A stretch of 26,434 bases of DNA, taken from Bacteroidales bacterium. Lineage in GTDB: Bacteria; Bacteroidota; Bacteroidia; Bacteroidales; UBA3663. Shown in pieces: positions 15,274-22,858 of the stretch (positions within the stretch are counted from its first letter, which is position 1; the number at the start of each line of letters is the position of its first letter). A program made the position numbers and the translations under genes. The DNA lies in assembly GCA_017632695.1 (NCBI GenBank), contig JAGBQS010000139.1:1-26434 (forward strand), read 5' to 3'. The notes under the pieces are model-generated. The model was not told the DNA's origin and did no database searches. It was given only the letters and a program-made list of their open reading frames with translations.

Positions 15274-15631
15274 GAAAGTATTAACTCCATTCGTTGCCAC
15301 ACATCCTGGCGAAATGATTAAGGACGAACTCAAGGAGCGTGGTATAACCCAGAAGCAACTGGCAGAAGAGACAGGTATCAAGGCCTCTGTGCTTAGCGAG
15401 ACCATTAATGGAAAGCGTAGCGTATCGCTCAGTGTAGCTGTTGCTTTGGAGAAAGCCCTTGGTATTTCAGCAGATATTTGGATGAATATGCAGACGCAAT
15501 ACGATCTTGATACTGCCAACATTGCAGAGCGTGACAATCAGCGAGAGACTGTTGCTGTCACCATTCCTATGCGCGACCGCAATCTCTTGCAGGAATTGGT
15601 TCGTAAGTTTGGCTGGGCCTGCGTATTCTGA
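15266..15631 (+). CDS. higA: HigA-type antitoxin, XRE-family DNA-binding protein
   Basis: This 121-residue antitoxin has the HigA opening (FVATHPGEMIKDELKERGIT), an XRE helix-turn-helix at about residues 25-75 (TQKQLAEETGIKASVLSETI, then NGKRSVSLSVAVALEKALGI) and the family segment DIWMNMQTQYDL. It should bind and neutralise the toxin encoded upstream and repress their shared promoter. The ATG at 15266 is chosen over an in-frame one at 15248 because it gives the usual N terminus and an 8-base coupling overlap with the toxin stop. The gene is intact (TGA stop), so the pair may now be an antitoxin with a silenced toxin. Confidence 0.9.
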   Translation: MSKKVLTPFVATHPGEMIKDELKERGITQKQLAEETGIKASVLSETINGKRSVSLSVAVALEKALGISADIWMNMQTQYDLDTANIAERDNQRETVAVTIPMRDRNLLQELVRKFGWACVF

Positions 15632-15685
15632 GCAATCTCAAAACTTTTCCGGACTTGCATGGATTTTTGTTGTTGAAAACATAAC

Positions 15686-15711
15686 TTCCGGCAGGTCCGG
15701 AATATTTTTCC
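15686..15711 (+). terminator. Probable terminator of the toxin-antitoxin operon
   Basis: TTCCGG and CCGGAA form a 6-bp stem with a 5-base loop, followed by TATTTTT. The 3' arm can alternatively pair with TTCCGGAC at 15647-15654, giving two mutually exclusive hairpins. Confidence 0.6.
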
Positions 15712-15952
15712 TTACGTCGACGCACCGGCTGGCATGTTTTTGTCAGCTCTAACGGGTGAAACCTGTTTTAAGCCTTGTTTTCAGAAACAAAAATCGAACT
15801 ATTTTCCTTTTTGGTCAAAATCGGGGGTAAAGATCTCAACAGGCATAGGCAGTATCATGATGAAACGATTGAAATAAATATACCATCTGCAAATTGTATT
15901 TTGCTGAACAAGACAAATTTATGTTGCGAAAAATAAACAAATTATGCTGTAA
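15712..15952. other. Intergenic stretch with no recognised gene
   Basis: Together with its flanking terminators this makes a 376-base gap between convergent genes (15632-16007). No coding frame of convincing composition, tRNA or promoter is seen. The only structure noted is a small hairpin, TTGTTT-TCAG-AAACAA, at 15775-15790, without a T run. The right half (15880-15960) is strongly A/T-rich. Confidence 0.5.
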
Positions 15953-15992
15953 AACATAAAAACTCCCCACTTCCAAAAATGAAAGTGGGGAG
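15953..15992 (-). terminator. Terminator of the efflux-umuD operon
   Basis: A perfect 10-bp stem (CTCCCCACTT 15963-15972 with AAGTGGGGAG 15983-15992) encloses a 10-base loop and is followed, on the minus strand, by TTTTTATGTTTT. It lies 15 bases past the umuD stop. Confidence 0.9.
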
Positions 15993-16007
15993 CCGTATAT
16001 TATAATC

Positions 16008-16445
16008 TCACACCCTATGTATCACAAACTTCACAACGCCCCAGATTTCGAACTGGTCGGATTCGGAGATAACGATGGGCTGATAATTCGGATTATGGGG
16101 AACGAGACGGATTACGTTGCTGGCGCGCTTGGACAAATCAAGTTCCTTGACTGTAAACTCGCCGTTCAGGAAGCAGACGGCAGTACAGCCGTCGTAGGGG
16201 TCGATGCTGCGGTCGATAACCAGCAAATCTTCCGGACAGATACCGGCATCGATCATACTGTCGCCAACAACCTTGCTGTAAAATGTGGCGGCAGGATGCT
16301 CAATCAGTTCCTTGTTCAAATCGAGCGTTCGGTCCACATAATCCTGTGCCGGCGAAGGAAATCCCGCCCGCACGCCTCCGTCGGCAAACGGAAGCGGCAG
16401 GTGGGACGAAAAATCGGGTGTTATAAAAATAACTTCGTTACTCAT
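16008..16445 (-). CDS. umuD: UmuD, self-cleaving subunit of DNA polymerase V
   Basis: This 145-residue protein of the S24/LexA-type peptidase family is processed to UmuD', which joins UmuC to form translesion polymerase V. The cleavage site is Ala27-Gly28 (GGVRA-GFPSP), matching the Cys-Gly site of E. coli UmuD in position. The catalytic Ser63 (VVGDSMID) and Lys100 (GEFTVKEL) are both present, so self-cleavage should work. The ATG at 16443-16445 overlaps the stop of the efflux permease by 8 bases; longer in-frame starts would run into that gene. It is therefore the last gene of an efflux operon and about 4 kb from umuC, on the opposite strand. No LexA-type box is recognised in front of it. 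Confidence 0.95.
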   Translation of the reverse strand: MSNEVIFITPDFSSHLPLPFADGGVRAGFPSPAQDYVDRTLDLNKELIEHPAATFYSKVVGDSMIDAGICPEDLLVIDRSIDPYDGCTAVCFLNGEFTVKELDLSKRASNVIRLVPHNPNYQPIVISESDQFEIWGVVKFVIHRV

Positions 16446-17724
16446 ATCGGATAGCTTCAATCGGGTCGAGATTAGCCGCTTTCTTGGCAGGTATATAACC
16501 GAAGAGGATACCGATGACCGTACATACGGCAAACGAAAGGATGATGGACCAGCCCGGAATGGAAGTCGGCAGACCCAACAGACCGGTAGCAATCTGGCAA
16601 AGGCCGAATCCGACCAGGATTCCCAACAGTCCGCCCGTCACACTGATCAGGATCGATTCAATCAGGAACTGAATGGAGATATCGATGCCGCGGGCACCTA
16701 CCGACATGCGCAGACCGATCTCCTTGGTGCGTTCCGTAACCGACACCAGCATGATGTTCATGATACCGATACCTGCCACCAACAGCGAGAAAGCCGCAGC
16801 CACCACCAGAATCAGCGTAATACTGTCCATCGTACTCGACATTGTCTCCATCATCTCAGCCTGGCTGTGAATGGTGAAATCGTCATCGGCGCCATCCTTC
16901 AGTTTATGGTTTTCACGCAGTATGGCGGTCAGTTCCTCAATAGCCTGATCGGTCAGTTCTTCGGTTAAGGCCGAACAGTTGATAGAAGTAAAATAGGTCT
17001 GCGCCAGCAAACGCTTCATCACCGTCGTATAAGGCATAATCAGCAGATTGTCCTGATCCATGCCGAACGAATTGTAGCCTTTGGACTTCAGCACACCTAC
17101 AATACGTACCGGCATCGACTTGAAACGGATGGTTTTTCCGATCACATCGCCTCCCTCCGGGAAAAGTTCATCGACTACCGTTTTTCCCACCAGGCAGACC
17201 TTTGCAGCCGACTGTACATCCTGTTCGGTAAAGCAGGTACCTTCCTCAATCTGCCATTGCTTGATATCCATGTACTCCAGACTCTCGCCGTACACCGAAG
17301 TATTGGTATTGTTGGCGCCATAAATGACCTGACCGCTCGAAGAAACCTCCGGAGAAGTGTACATAATATACGATGCTTTGTTCCTGATAGCCTCGTAGTC
17401 TTCGATCTTCAGGGTCTGCATTGACGACGGATCCTGACGGACACCTCCTCGCATATCGGCTCCCGGACGCACCATGATGATGTTGGTTCCCATCTGCGAG
17501 ATATTTTTGCGGACGCTTTCCTTCGAACCCTGTCCGATAGCCATCATCACAATCACGGCAGCCACACCTATAATGATACCCAGCATGGAAAGGAACGAGC
17601 GTCCCTTGTTGCTGGCAATAGCTTTCAGAGCCACACGGAACGTCATACCCAACAGCGTAGTCCTTGCCACCACATAGAGTATTACCGCCAGGGCAATTAC
17701 TGCCAATAGAACTATAAAACTCAT
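16438..17724 (-). CDS. MacB-like ABC transporter permease
   Basis: A 428-residue inner-membrane permease of the MacB/FtsX type, which works by mechanotransmission with a periplasmic adaptor and an outer-membrane channel. A MacB periplasmic core domain (about 70-290) follows the first canonical helix (SFLSMLGIIIGVAAVIVMMA). The C-terminal FtsX domain has three helices (LILVVAAAFSLLVAGIGIMN; FLIESILISVTGGLLGILV; LSFAVCTVIGILFGYIPA) and ends PAKKAANLDPIEAIRYE. An additional hydrophobic stretch at residues 3-20, before the canonical helix, is unusual for a four-helix MacB membrane domain. The ATPase is a separate gene 22 bases upstream, rather than fused as in E. coli MacB. Substrate is unknown; macrolides, lipids, peptides or siderophore-like molecules are all possible. 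Confidence 0.93.
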   Translation of the reverse strand: MSFIVLLAVIALAVILYVVARTTLLGMTFRVALKAIASNKGRSFLSMLGIIIGVAAVIVMMAIGQGSKESVRKNISQMGTNIIMVRPGADMRGGVRQDPSSMQTLKIEDYEAIRNKASYIMYTSPEVSSSGQVIYGANNTNTSVYGESLEYMDIKQWQIEEGTCFTEQDVQSAAKVCLVGKTVVDELFPEGGDVIGKTIRFKSMPVRIVGVLKSKGYNSFGMDQDNLLIMPYTTVMKRLLAQTYFTSINCSALTEELTDQAIEELTAILRENHKLKDGADDDFTIHSQAEMMETMSSTMDSITLILVVAAAFSLLVAGIGIMNIMLVSVTERTKEIGLRMSVGARGIDISIQFLIESILISVTGGLLGILVGFGLCQIATGLLGLPTSIPGWSIILSFAVCTVIGILFGYIPAKKAANLDPIEAIRYE

Positions 17725-17746
17725 TTTAATTGCAATTGTCTAAGGG

Positions 17747-18511
17747 TTAATCCTGTGGTTTGGGCAAGGCTGCCAAAGCAGCTGCCGCATCCAAGATATT
17801 ATCATTGTAAGTATCACTCTTGATCTGTCCGTCGCGCAGGAAGATGTTACGCGAAGAATACTGGGCAATCTCCGGATTATGGGTCACGAAGATAATCGTA
17901 TGGCCCTCCCGGTAAAGCTTCTGGAAAAGCACCAGCATCTCGAACGAGGTACGCGTATCCAGATTTCCCGTAGCCTCATCGGCCAGCAGGATGGTCGGAT
18001 CGTTCACCAGAGCCCGGGCAATGGCCACGCGCTGCATCTGTCCGCCCGACATCTGGTTAGACTTATGCTCCAGACGATCGCCCAGTCCCACCTCAATCAG
18101 CGCCTTGACGGCACGTTCCCGGCGTTCCTTGGCTTTCACTTTCTTGTTGTACATAAGCGGCAGTTCCACATTCTCGACGGCAGTGGTCTTTGCCAATAGG
18201 TTGTAGTTCTGGAAAATGAACCCGATCTTCCGGTTACGCAGTTTGGCTCGCTGGTTCTTCGACATCATCCGGACCGGCACGCCATCCAGCAGATATTCGC
18301 CCGAAGTAGGCGTATCGAGGCAGCCCAACTGGTTCAGCAGGGTTGACTTGCCCGAACCGGATGTACCCTGAATAGTCACAAACTCTCCCTCATAGATCTT
18401 GAAACTGACACCACGAAGCGCCTTGACCGTTTCATCGCCTACCTGGAATTCGCGACGTACATTCTGAAGCTCGATGACAACCTTCTTGTTTGTTTTATCT
18501 TGATTTGTCAT
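17747..18511 (-). CDS. ABC transporter ATP-binding protein, MacB/LolD type
   Basis: This 254-residue ATPase drives the permease encoded downstream. The Walker A motif is GTSGSGKST at 49-57, the Q-loop is in FIFQNYNLL, the signature is MSGGQ at 154-158, and Walker B is ILLADEA with Asp178/Glu179, followed by TGNLD and the switch His in FVTHNPEIA. These are the hallmarks of the LolD/MacB/FtsE subgroup. It lies 33 bases after the adaptor gene and 22 before the permease in the same operon. Its C-terminal tail (about 235-254) is Ala-rich. All catalytic residues are present. Confidence 0.95.
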   Translation of the reverse strand: MTNQDKTNKKVVIELQNVRREFQVGDETVKALRGVSFKIYEGEFVTIQGTSGSGKSTLLNQLGCLDTPTSGEYLLDGVPVRMMSKNQRAKLRNRKIGFIFQNYNLLAKTTAVENVELPLMYNKKVKAKERRERAVKALIEVGLGDRLEHKSNQMSGGQMQRVAIARALVNDPTILLADEATGNLDTRTSFEMLVLFQKLYREGHTIIFVTHNPEIAQYSSRNIFLRDGQIKSDTYNDNILDAAAALAALPKPQD

Positions 18512-18544
18512 AACAATAGCATATTTTTAGACTATCGGGGCTCT

Positions 18545-19702
18545 TTATTTCTTCTTGGAACCTGGAGGGCCGGGCATGAACGGATTGCTTGTATTGCCTG
18601 ACGGACTTTGAACTTCGCCCTGATCCACCTTAGCCTCGTTGATGCAGACAAAGCCTTCATCGACACCCGAAAGAATTTCTGTCGTAATGCCGTTGGTAGC
18701 GCCCACCTCAACCGAAACGGCCTTGATGGCGTGTCCGTCCTTTACCCAGAGCTTTGTTTTGGACTGGCTGTCAACAATTGAATCTCCCTCATCGAGCAAA
18801 GTTTCCTTGGGCATGAAACGCAGGGCCTTGGCACTTACGGTCAGCACATTGCGACGCTCAAGCGTAAAGATATTCACGCTGGCTGTCAGACCCGGTTTCA
18901 GTTTCAGATCCGGATTCGGAGCCGAAATCACAACCTCGTATGTAACCACATTACTCTCGGTGGTTGCTTCCTGGCGCACTTGGGTCACTACACCCTCAAA
19001 CACATCGTTCGGGAAAGCGTCGACGGTAAAGGTTACGCGCTGACCATCCTTTACATTCCCGATATCGGCTTCATCGACATCGGCAATCACGCGCATGTCG
19101 GTCAGGTCCTGGGCAATGATGAAAAGAGTCGGCGTAGTCATCGAAGCGGCAACAGTCTGACCTTCCTCCACCTCGCGGCTCAGAATGACGCCGTCGATTG
19201 GGCTGGTAATAGTGGCATAGCCCAGATTGGTCTTCGCCTCATCAACCGACAGCTGCTGAGCCTCGAAGGTTGCCTTCGACTGGTCGTAGGCAAGAACTGC
19301 CGACTCGTATTCATCGTCGGAGATATACTGCTTGTCATGCAGTTCCTTCATGCGGTCCAGGCTTTTCTTCTTGTAGCGCAGATCGCTCTCGGCCGAAGCC
19401 AACTGGGCCTGTGCCGAAGCCAGACGGGCGTTCAGGGTCGATTTGTCCAGTTCGGCAATAATCTGACCTTTCTTCACTTCGTCATTGTAATCCACATAAA
19501 TATGGCTGATGATACCGCTCACCTGAGTACCGACTTCAACTTTCGTTACCGGCTCGATGGTGCCTGTTGCAGTCACACTTGTACAGACCTCGCCTCGTGT
19601 CACCTGTTCCGTTTCGTACGAAACACCGTACTTGCGTCCACCGCAACTCACCAAAAGAACACCGCAGCCAAGGGCAAGGGCCATGTTGATAATCTGTTTC
19701 AT
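18545..19702 (-). CDS. MacA-like periplasmic adaptor (HlyD/RND-MFP family) lipoprotein
   Basis: A 385-residue adaptor that bridges the inner-membrane ABC transporter and the TolC-like channel. The lipobox Cys is residue 20 (VLLVSCGG), so it is anchored by lipid. A barrel-sandwich/lipoyl half (VTATGTIEPVTKVEVGTQVS, then KKGQIIAELD) is followed by a helical hairpin at about 100-165 (ARLASAQAQLASAESDLRYK), the second lipoyl half (YATITSPIDGVILSREVEEG) and beta-barrel strands (DMRVIADVDEADIG, VTFTVDAFPNDVFEGVVTQV). The end is low-complexity and basic (PSGNTSNPFMPGPPGSKKK), which is unusual but common in this group. It starts 11 bases after the tolC-like stop. Confidence 0.94.
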   Translation of the reverse strand: MKQIINMALALGCGVLLVSCGGRKYGVSYETEQVTRGEVCTSVTATGTIEPVTKVEVGTQVSGIISHIYVDYNDEVKKGQIIAELDKSTLNARLASAQAQLASAESDLRYKKKSLDRMKELHDKQYISDDEYESAVLAYDQSKATFEAQQLSVDEAKTNLGYATITSPIDGVILSREVEEGQTVAASMTTPTLFIIAQDLTDMRVIADVDEADIGNVKDGQRVTFTVDAFPNDVFEGVVTQVRQEATTESNVVTYEVVISAPNPDLKLKPGLTASVNIFTLERRNVLTVSAKALRFMPKETLLDEGDSIVDSQSKTKLWVKDGHAIKAVSVEVGATNGITTEILSGVDEGFVCINEAKVDQGEVQSPSGNTSNPFMPGPPGSKKK

Positions 19703-19713
19703 ATATTCGTTTT

Positions 19714-21060
19714 TTAATTGTTACCGATTCCAGTATAAAAATCCATCAGACGCAGGTTCAGCAGCGAAGTGAACTTGCTTTGCAAAGTCTCCTGCCGCGC
19801 CTGCAGATAGGTATTCTTTTCCGTCAGCAGGTCGATGACGCTTTCCAGACCGACGTTGAAGCGTTCTTCCATCAGCTCAAAGCTCTCTTTGGCCGAAGCC
19901 TCGCTCTTGACAGCACTTTCATAGCGGGCCTGTGCCGACAGGATATCAAGGTGAAGGCTCGATATGGTGTTACAGATCTGCAAGCGGGTATCTGCCTGAT
20001 TCAGCGTAGCCGTGGTTCGGGCTATCTTGGCCTTGTTGACCGAACTGCGCGTACGACGTCCGTCCCAAATGGGTACACTCAGACTCAGACCTACCGATTC
20101 GTTCATATTATCGCCCAGCTGGGTGCCGTAAGTATCCGAACTGCGGTTGTTGTTACTGGTCGAAACACCAGCGTTGAACGATAAGGTCGGCTGATAGGCA
20201 GCCTTGGCGATCTTTACAGCCAGCTGAGCGCTCTGTACTTCCAGTTCTGCAGCCTTCATGTCAGGCAGGTTGGTAAGCGCCAGCTGCTGAGCCTCCTCAA
20301 CCGATGGTGCCATAGCCAGCACATCGTCATCGGAGAAACTCTGATAGTCAATCTGGAAATCGTCACTGCTGTCCAACTGCAACAGCTGTTTGAGCGTCAG
20401 TATATTCGAGGCCTCCGTATTCCGGGCATTCACCAGATTATAATAATTCTGCTGATACTGGCTTTCCATCTGGGCCACATCAAGCTTGCTGCCCTTGCCT
20501 ACCTCCAACTTTGCCTTGGTACGTTCCAGTTCACGTTCGGCAACCTTCAGGATTTCCTCATCGGTCAGCACCGATTCGTGCGCATACAGAATCTGATAAT
20601 AGGCCTGTATGATTTGTACCTCAACATTATTGGCGGTTATCTCGGCATTATACACTTTGCTCTGGTGCTCCAGTTTGCTTTGTTTCAGTGTGTTCACATT
20701 ACTCAAACCATCGTAGAGCGTCACGCTCATGTTCAGGTTATAGCTGCCGTTGTAGGTTGGATTAGTGGCCGTCGGAACCTGGCTGTTGGCACCGGTTCCG
20801 GTGGTGATGGTACTGCCGTTGGTCTGCGTCCAATACCAGTTGTGTGAAGTGTTGAAAGTCAGCGAAGGGAAGAAAGCTGCCTTGTTGGTCCTGATGTCCT
20901 CTTCCGAACTGAGCGCAGTCTGTTCTGCCTGCTGGATCTGTATGTTATTGTCCTTGGCATAACTGATACATTCCTGCAGTGTCCAGTTCTTTTGTGCCGA
21001 AACCGGGCAGAACGCTGTCAGGAGGATTGCCGACAATAACGTAATTTTTGAATAATCCAT
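19714..21060 (-). CDS. TolC-like outer-membrane efflux protein
   Basis: This 448-residue protein has a signal peptide (about 1-22, CPVSA-Q) and two outer-membrane-efflux repeats, typical of TolC-type trimeric channels. The opening NWTLQECISYAKDNN and long heptad-like helices (YHSQVY-type and ERELERTKAKLEVGKGSKLD; FELMEERFNVGLESVIDLL) are diagnostic. It is the first gene of the operon tolC-like, macA-like, ATPase, permease, umuD. A -7 element is found at 21108-21115. With the next three genes it makes a complete tripartite ABC exporter spanning both membranes. Confidence 0.94.
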   Translation of the reverse strand: MDYSKITLLSAILLTAFCPVSAQKNWTLQECISYAKDNNIQIQQAEQTALSSEEDIRTNKAAFFPSLTFNTSHNWYWTQTNGSTITTGTGANSQVPTATNPTYNGSYNLNMSVTLYDGLSNVNTLKQSKLEHQSKVYNAEITANNVEVQIIQAYYQILYAHESVLTDEEILKVAERELERTKAKLEVGKGSKLDVAQMESQYQQNYYNLVNARNTEASNILTLKQLLQLDSSDDFQIDYQSFSDDDVLAMAPSVEEAQQLALTNLPDMKAAELEVQSAQLAVKIAKAAYQPTLSFNAGVSTSNNNRSSDTYGTQLGDNMNESVGLSLSVPIWDGRRTRSSVNKAKIARTTATLNQADTRLQICNTISSLHLDILSAQARYESAVKSEASAKESFELMEERFNVGLESVIDLLTEKNTYLQARQETLQSKFTSLLNLRLMDFYTGIGNN

Positions 21061-21107
21061 AATAGAATAGCAATTATAATCTTATTAAATTTTCCGATTT
21101 TTCGACA

Positions 21108-21115
21108 CAAAGATA
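21108..21115 (-). promoter_or_regulatory. Putative -7 element of the efflux-umuD operon
   Basis: The minus strand reads TATCTTTG, an exact -7 consensus, 47 bases before the tolC-like ATG. The -33 region is A/T-rich without a clear TTTG. Confidence 0.5.
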
Positions 21116-21179
21116 ACAAAAAAGTTTAATACCGGGAAAATTTTTAATACAATATTAACAATTGATAAATAAAATTAAA

Positions 21180-21252
21180 CCTTCTGGATACTTCTGTTAT
21201 TCTGACGGTATCGTTACCATATCCCAACGATATGCCAACGACTGGCAGAAGG
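21180..21252 (-). terminator. Branched stem-loop after gldH, possible terminator
   Basis: Outer arms CCTTCTG (21180-21186) and CAGAAGG (21246-21252) enclose an inner hairpin TATCGTT/AACGATA (21209-21215 with 21226-21232). On the minus strand the structure is followed by TTTAATTTTATTT. The long span makes it an atypical terminator. Confidence 0.35.
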
Positions 21253-21256
21253 GATT

Positions 21257-21730
21257 TCAGTTTTTCAAAGTAACGGTAAGCGAAGTGATACCGGCATACA
21301 GGCTGTCCGGCCAGATTTTCAATACGTAGTCGCCAGCCTCGTCCAGACGGACGGGCCAACCCGTAATGTCAAATTGTTTGGTATAAAGTGTTGCCCAATG
21401 ATTACCGTCGGGCAAACCGGACTCGTCGGCCAAGGAGAAAGTAACCCTGTGTCCTGTCTGTCCGTTGTCCAGCAGCAAATGAACCGGCAATGGCTGGCAT
21501 GGATACATCCGTTCGTAGCGGACAGTAACCGTGAACATATAAAACTGCTGCCTGTCAATCGGATGACCGGGTTGCGGCTGTTCTTCCACCCGGATAGGAT
21601 AAAACAGGGTATCGGCCGGCGCCCACCCTTCCGGGTCGACATCGGCCGAATAATCGTAAACAATACGGCTATTGCTGCACGCCGTCAGGAGCAGCATTGA
21701 CAGGACTGTCAGTATGACTCTTCTCCTCAT
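21257..21730 (-). CDS. gldH: Gliding-motility-type lipoprotein GldH
   Basis: This 157-residue lipoprotein of the GldH family is conserved in Bacteroidota including non-gliding gut species, where it probably serves envelope or secretion functions at the outer membrane. The lipobox Cys is residue 18 (MLLLTACSNS). A beta-rich mature domain follows: FYPIRVEEQPQPGHPIDRQQ, then FYMFTVTVRYERMYPCQPLP, HLLLDNG and WATLYTKQFDITG. I chose the ATG at 21728-21730, directly before MRRRVIL; another two codons upstream (21736) is equally possible. The start lies inside ricT, overlapping it by 62 bases, a long overlap indicating tight coupling. It ends in TGA. Confidence 0.85.
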   Translation of the reverse strand: MRRRVILTVLSMLLLTACSNSRIVYDYSADVDPEGWAPADTLFYPIRVEEQPQPGHPIDRQQFYMFTVTVRYERMYPCQPLPVHLLLDNGQTGHRVTFSLADESGLPDGNHWATLYTKQFDITGWPVRLDEAGDYVLKIWPDSLYAGITSLTVTLKN

Positions 21731-22829
21731 TGTCATTCTTACGATCGTTGTTATTATGACCTTTATGGTGGTTCTTCGATTTCTTTTTCCGCTTGCTGCG
21801 GTCAAAACGGGTCAGTTCCTCATCGCCGACGCCATCGGTGAATTGCGGGATTTCTTCTTTATTACCGTCGAGCGAAAGTTTTTCAGGCTTCTGTCCACGC
21901 TTGTTCATCTCAATGATATCGAAAGCCCTGCGCGTACTGATGGTCACGGTGTTGTACGGACCGTCCTTCGAGGTACTGTAGGTGATGGTTCGTGCCAGAG
22001 TGTCCTGTTTGAACACATAATAGTCGCTGTCGCGGGTCTGCAGCACCACGTCCTTCGAAGGGAAATCCTTCTGAGCCTCCATATAGCAGTCCACCTCGAA
22101 GTTCATGCAGCACTTCAGCTTGGCACATTGTCCTGCCATCTTCTGCGGATTCAGCGAAAGGTCCTGGAACCTGGCAGCCGTAGTGCCTACACTCTGGAAT
22201 TTGGTGAGCCACTTGGCGCAACACAGTTCCCTTCCGCAAGGACCGATGCCTCCTATTCGTCCGGCTTCCTGCCGGGCACCGATCTGTTTCATCTCGATGC
22301 GGATATGGAAGGTGTCGGCCAACACCTTGATCAGCTGACGGAAATCCACGCGACCATCGGCAATATAATAGAATATAGCTTTCTGACCATCGCCCTGATA
22401 CTCTACGTCGCCGATTTTCATTTCCAGGCCCAGATCCTTCGAGATCTGGCGGCTGCGGATCATCGTATCCTGTTCCTTGGCTTTGGCCTCTTCGTAGCGT
22501 TCCATATCCTGCGGACGCGCCAGACGGAACACCTTCTTGATGGCATCCGGATTGTCGAAGCGGAAGTTTGCCTTCTTCATCTGCAGGTGGACCAGATAAC
22601 CCGTCAGGGTCACCTCGCCTATATCGTGGCCGGGCGTACCTTCTACAGCCACCCAATCGCCCTTATGCAGATCCAGATGCTCTTTGTTCAGGTAATAGCC
22701 CTTGCGGGTATTCTTGAACTGTACTTCCACATAGGGACACTCGTCGACCAGTTCGGGAGCGTCTTCCAGGTAGTCGTACACCATCTGCGGTTTATTCTGC
22801 CTGCAGTTATCACATTTGTTCATACTCAA
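21669..22829 (-). CDS. ricT: PSP1-domain protein RicT (YaaT)
   Basis: A 386-residue PSP1-superfamily protein. In Bacillus subtilis RicT is part of an Fe-S-containing Ric complex that works with RNase Y in RNA maturation. Here the PSP1 core (about 35-260) contains the conserved Cys cluster: Cys198, Cys203 and Cys204 (GPCGRELCC), then Cys235, Cys240 and Cys241 (CAKLKCC), the likely cluster ligands. An extra CDNC pair is at residues 6-9. The C-terminal tail (about 335-386) is disordered and rich in Lys, Asn and His (KRKKKSKNHHKGHNNN), possibly binding RNA. rny lies 29 bases upstream, so the RNase Y partnership may be conserved in this lineage. Confidence 0.93.
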   Translation of the reverse strand: MSMNKCDNCRQNKPQMVYDYLEDAPELVDECPYVEVQFKNTRKGYYLNKEHLDLHKGDWVAVEGTPGHDIGEVTLTGYLVHLQMKKANFRFDNPDAIKKVFRLARPQDMERYEEAKAKEQDTMIRSRQISKDLGLEMKIGDVEYQGDGQKAIFYYIADGRVDFRQLIKVLADTFHIRIEMKQIGARQEAGRIGGIGPCGRELCCAKWLTKFQSVGTTAARFQDLSLNPQKMAGQCAKLKCCMNFEVDCYMEAQKDFPSKDVVLQTRDSDYYVFKQDTLARTITYSTSKDGPYNTVTISTRRAFDIIEMNKRGQKPEKLSLDGNKEEIPQFTDGVGDEELTRFDRSKRKKKSKNHHKGHNNNDRKNDNEEKSHTDSPVNAAPDGVQQ

Positions 22830-22858
22830 GTTACCGATAGGTTAATCACTCAGGCTAC

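Noticed and set aside
16008..16592. A longer UmuD starting at 16592
   Set aside because: The extra 49 codons are antisense-free but lie wholly within the permease gene; the ATG at 16445 gives the usual UmuD length and cleavage-site position.
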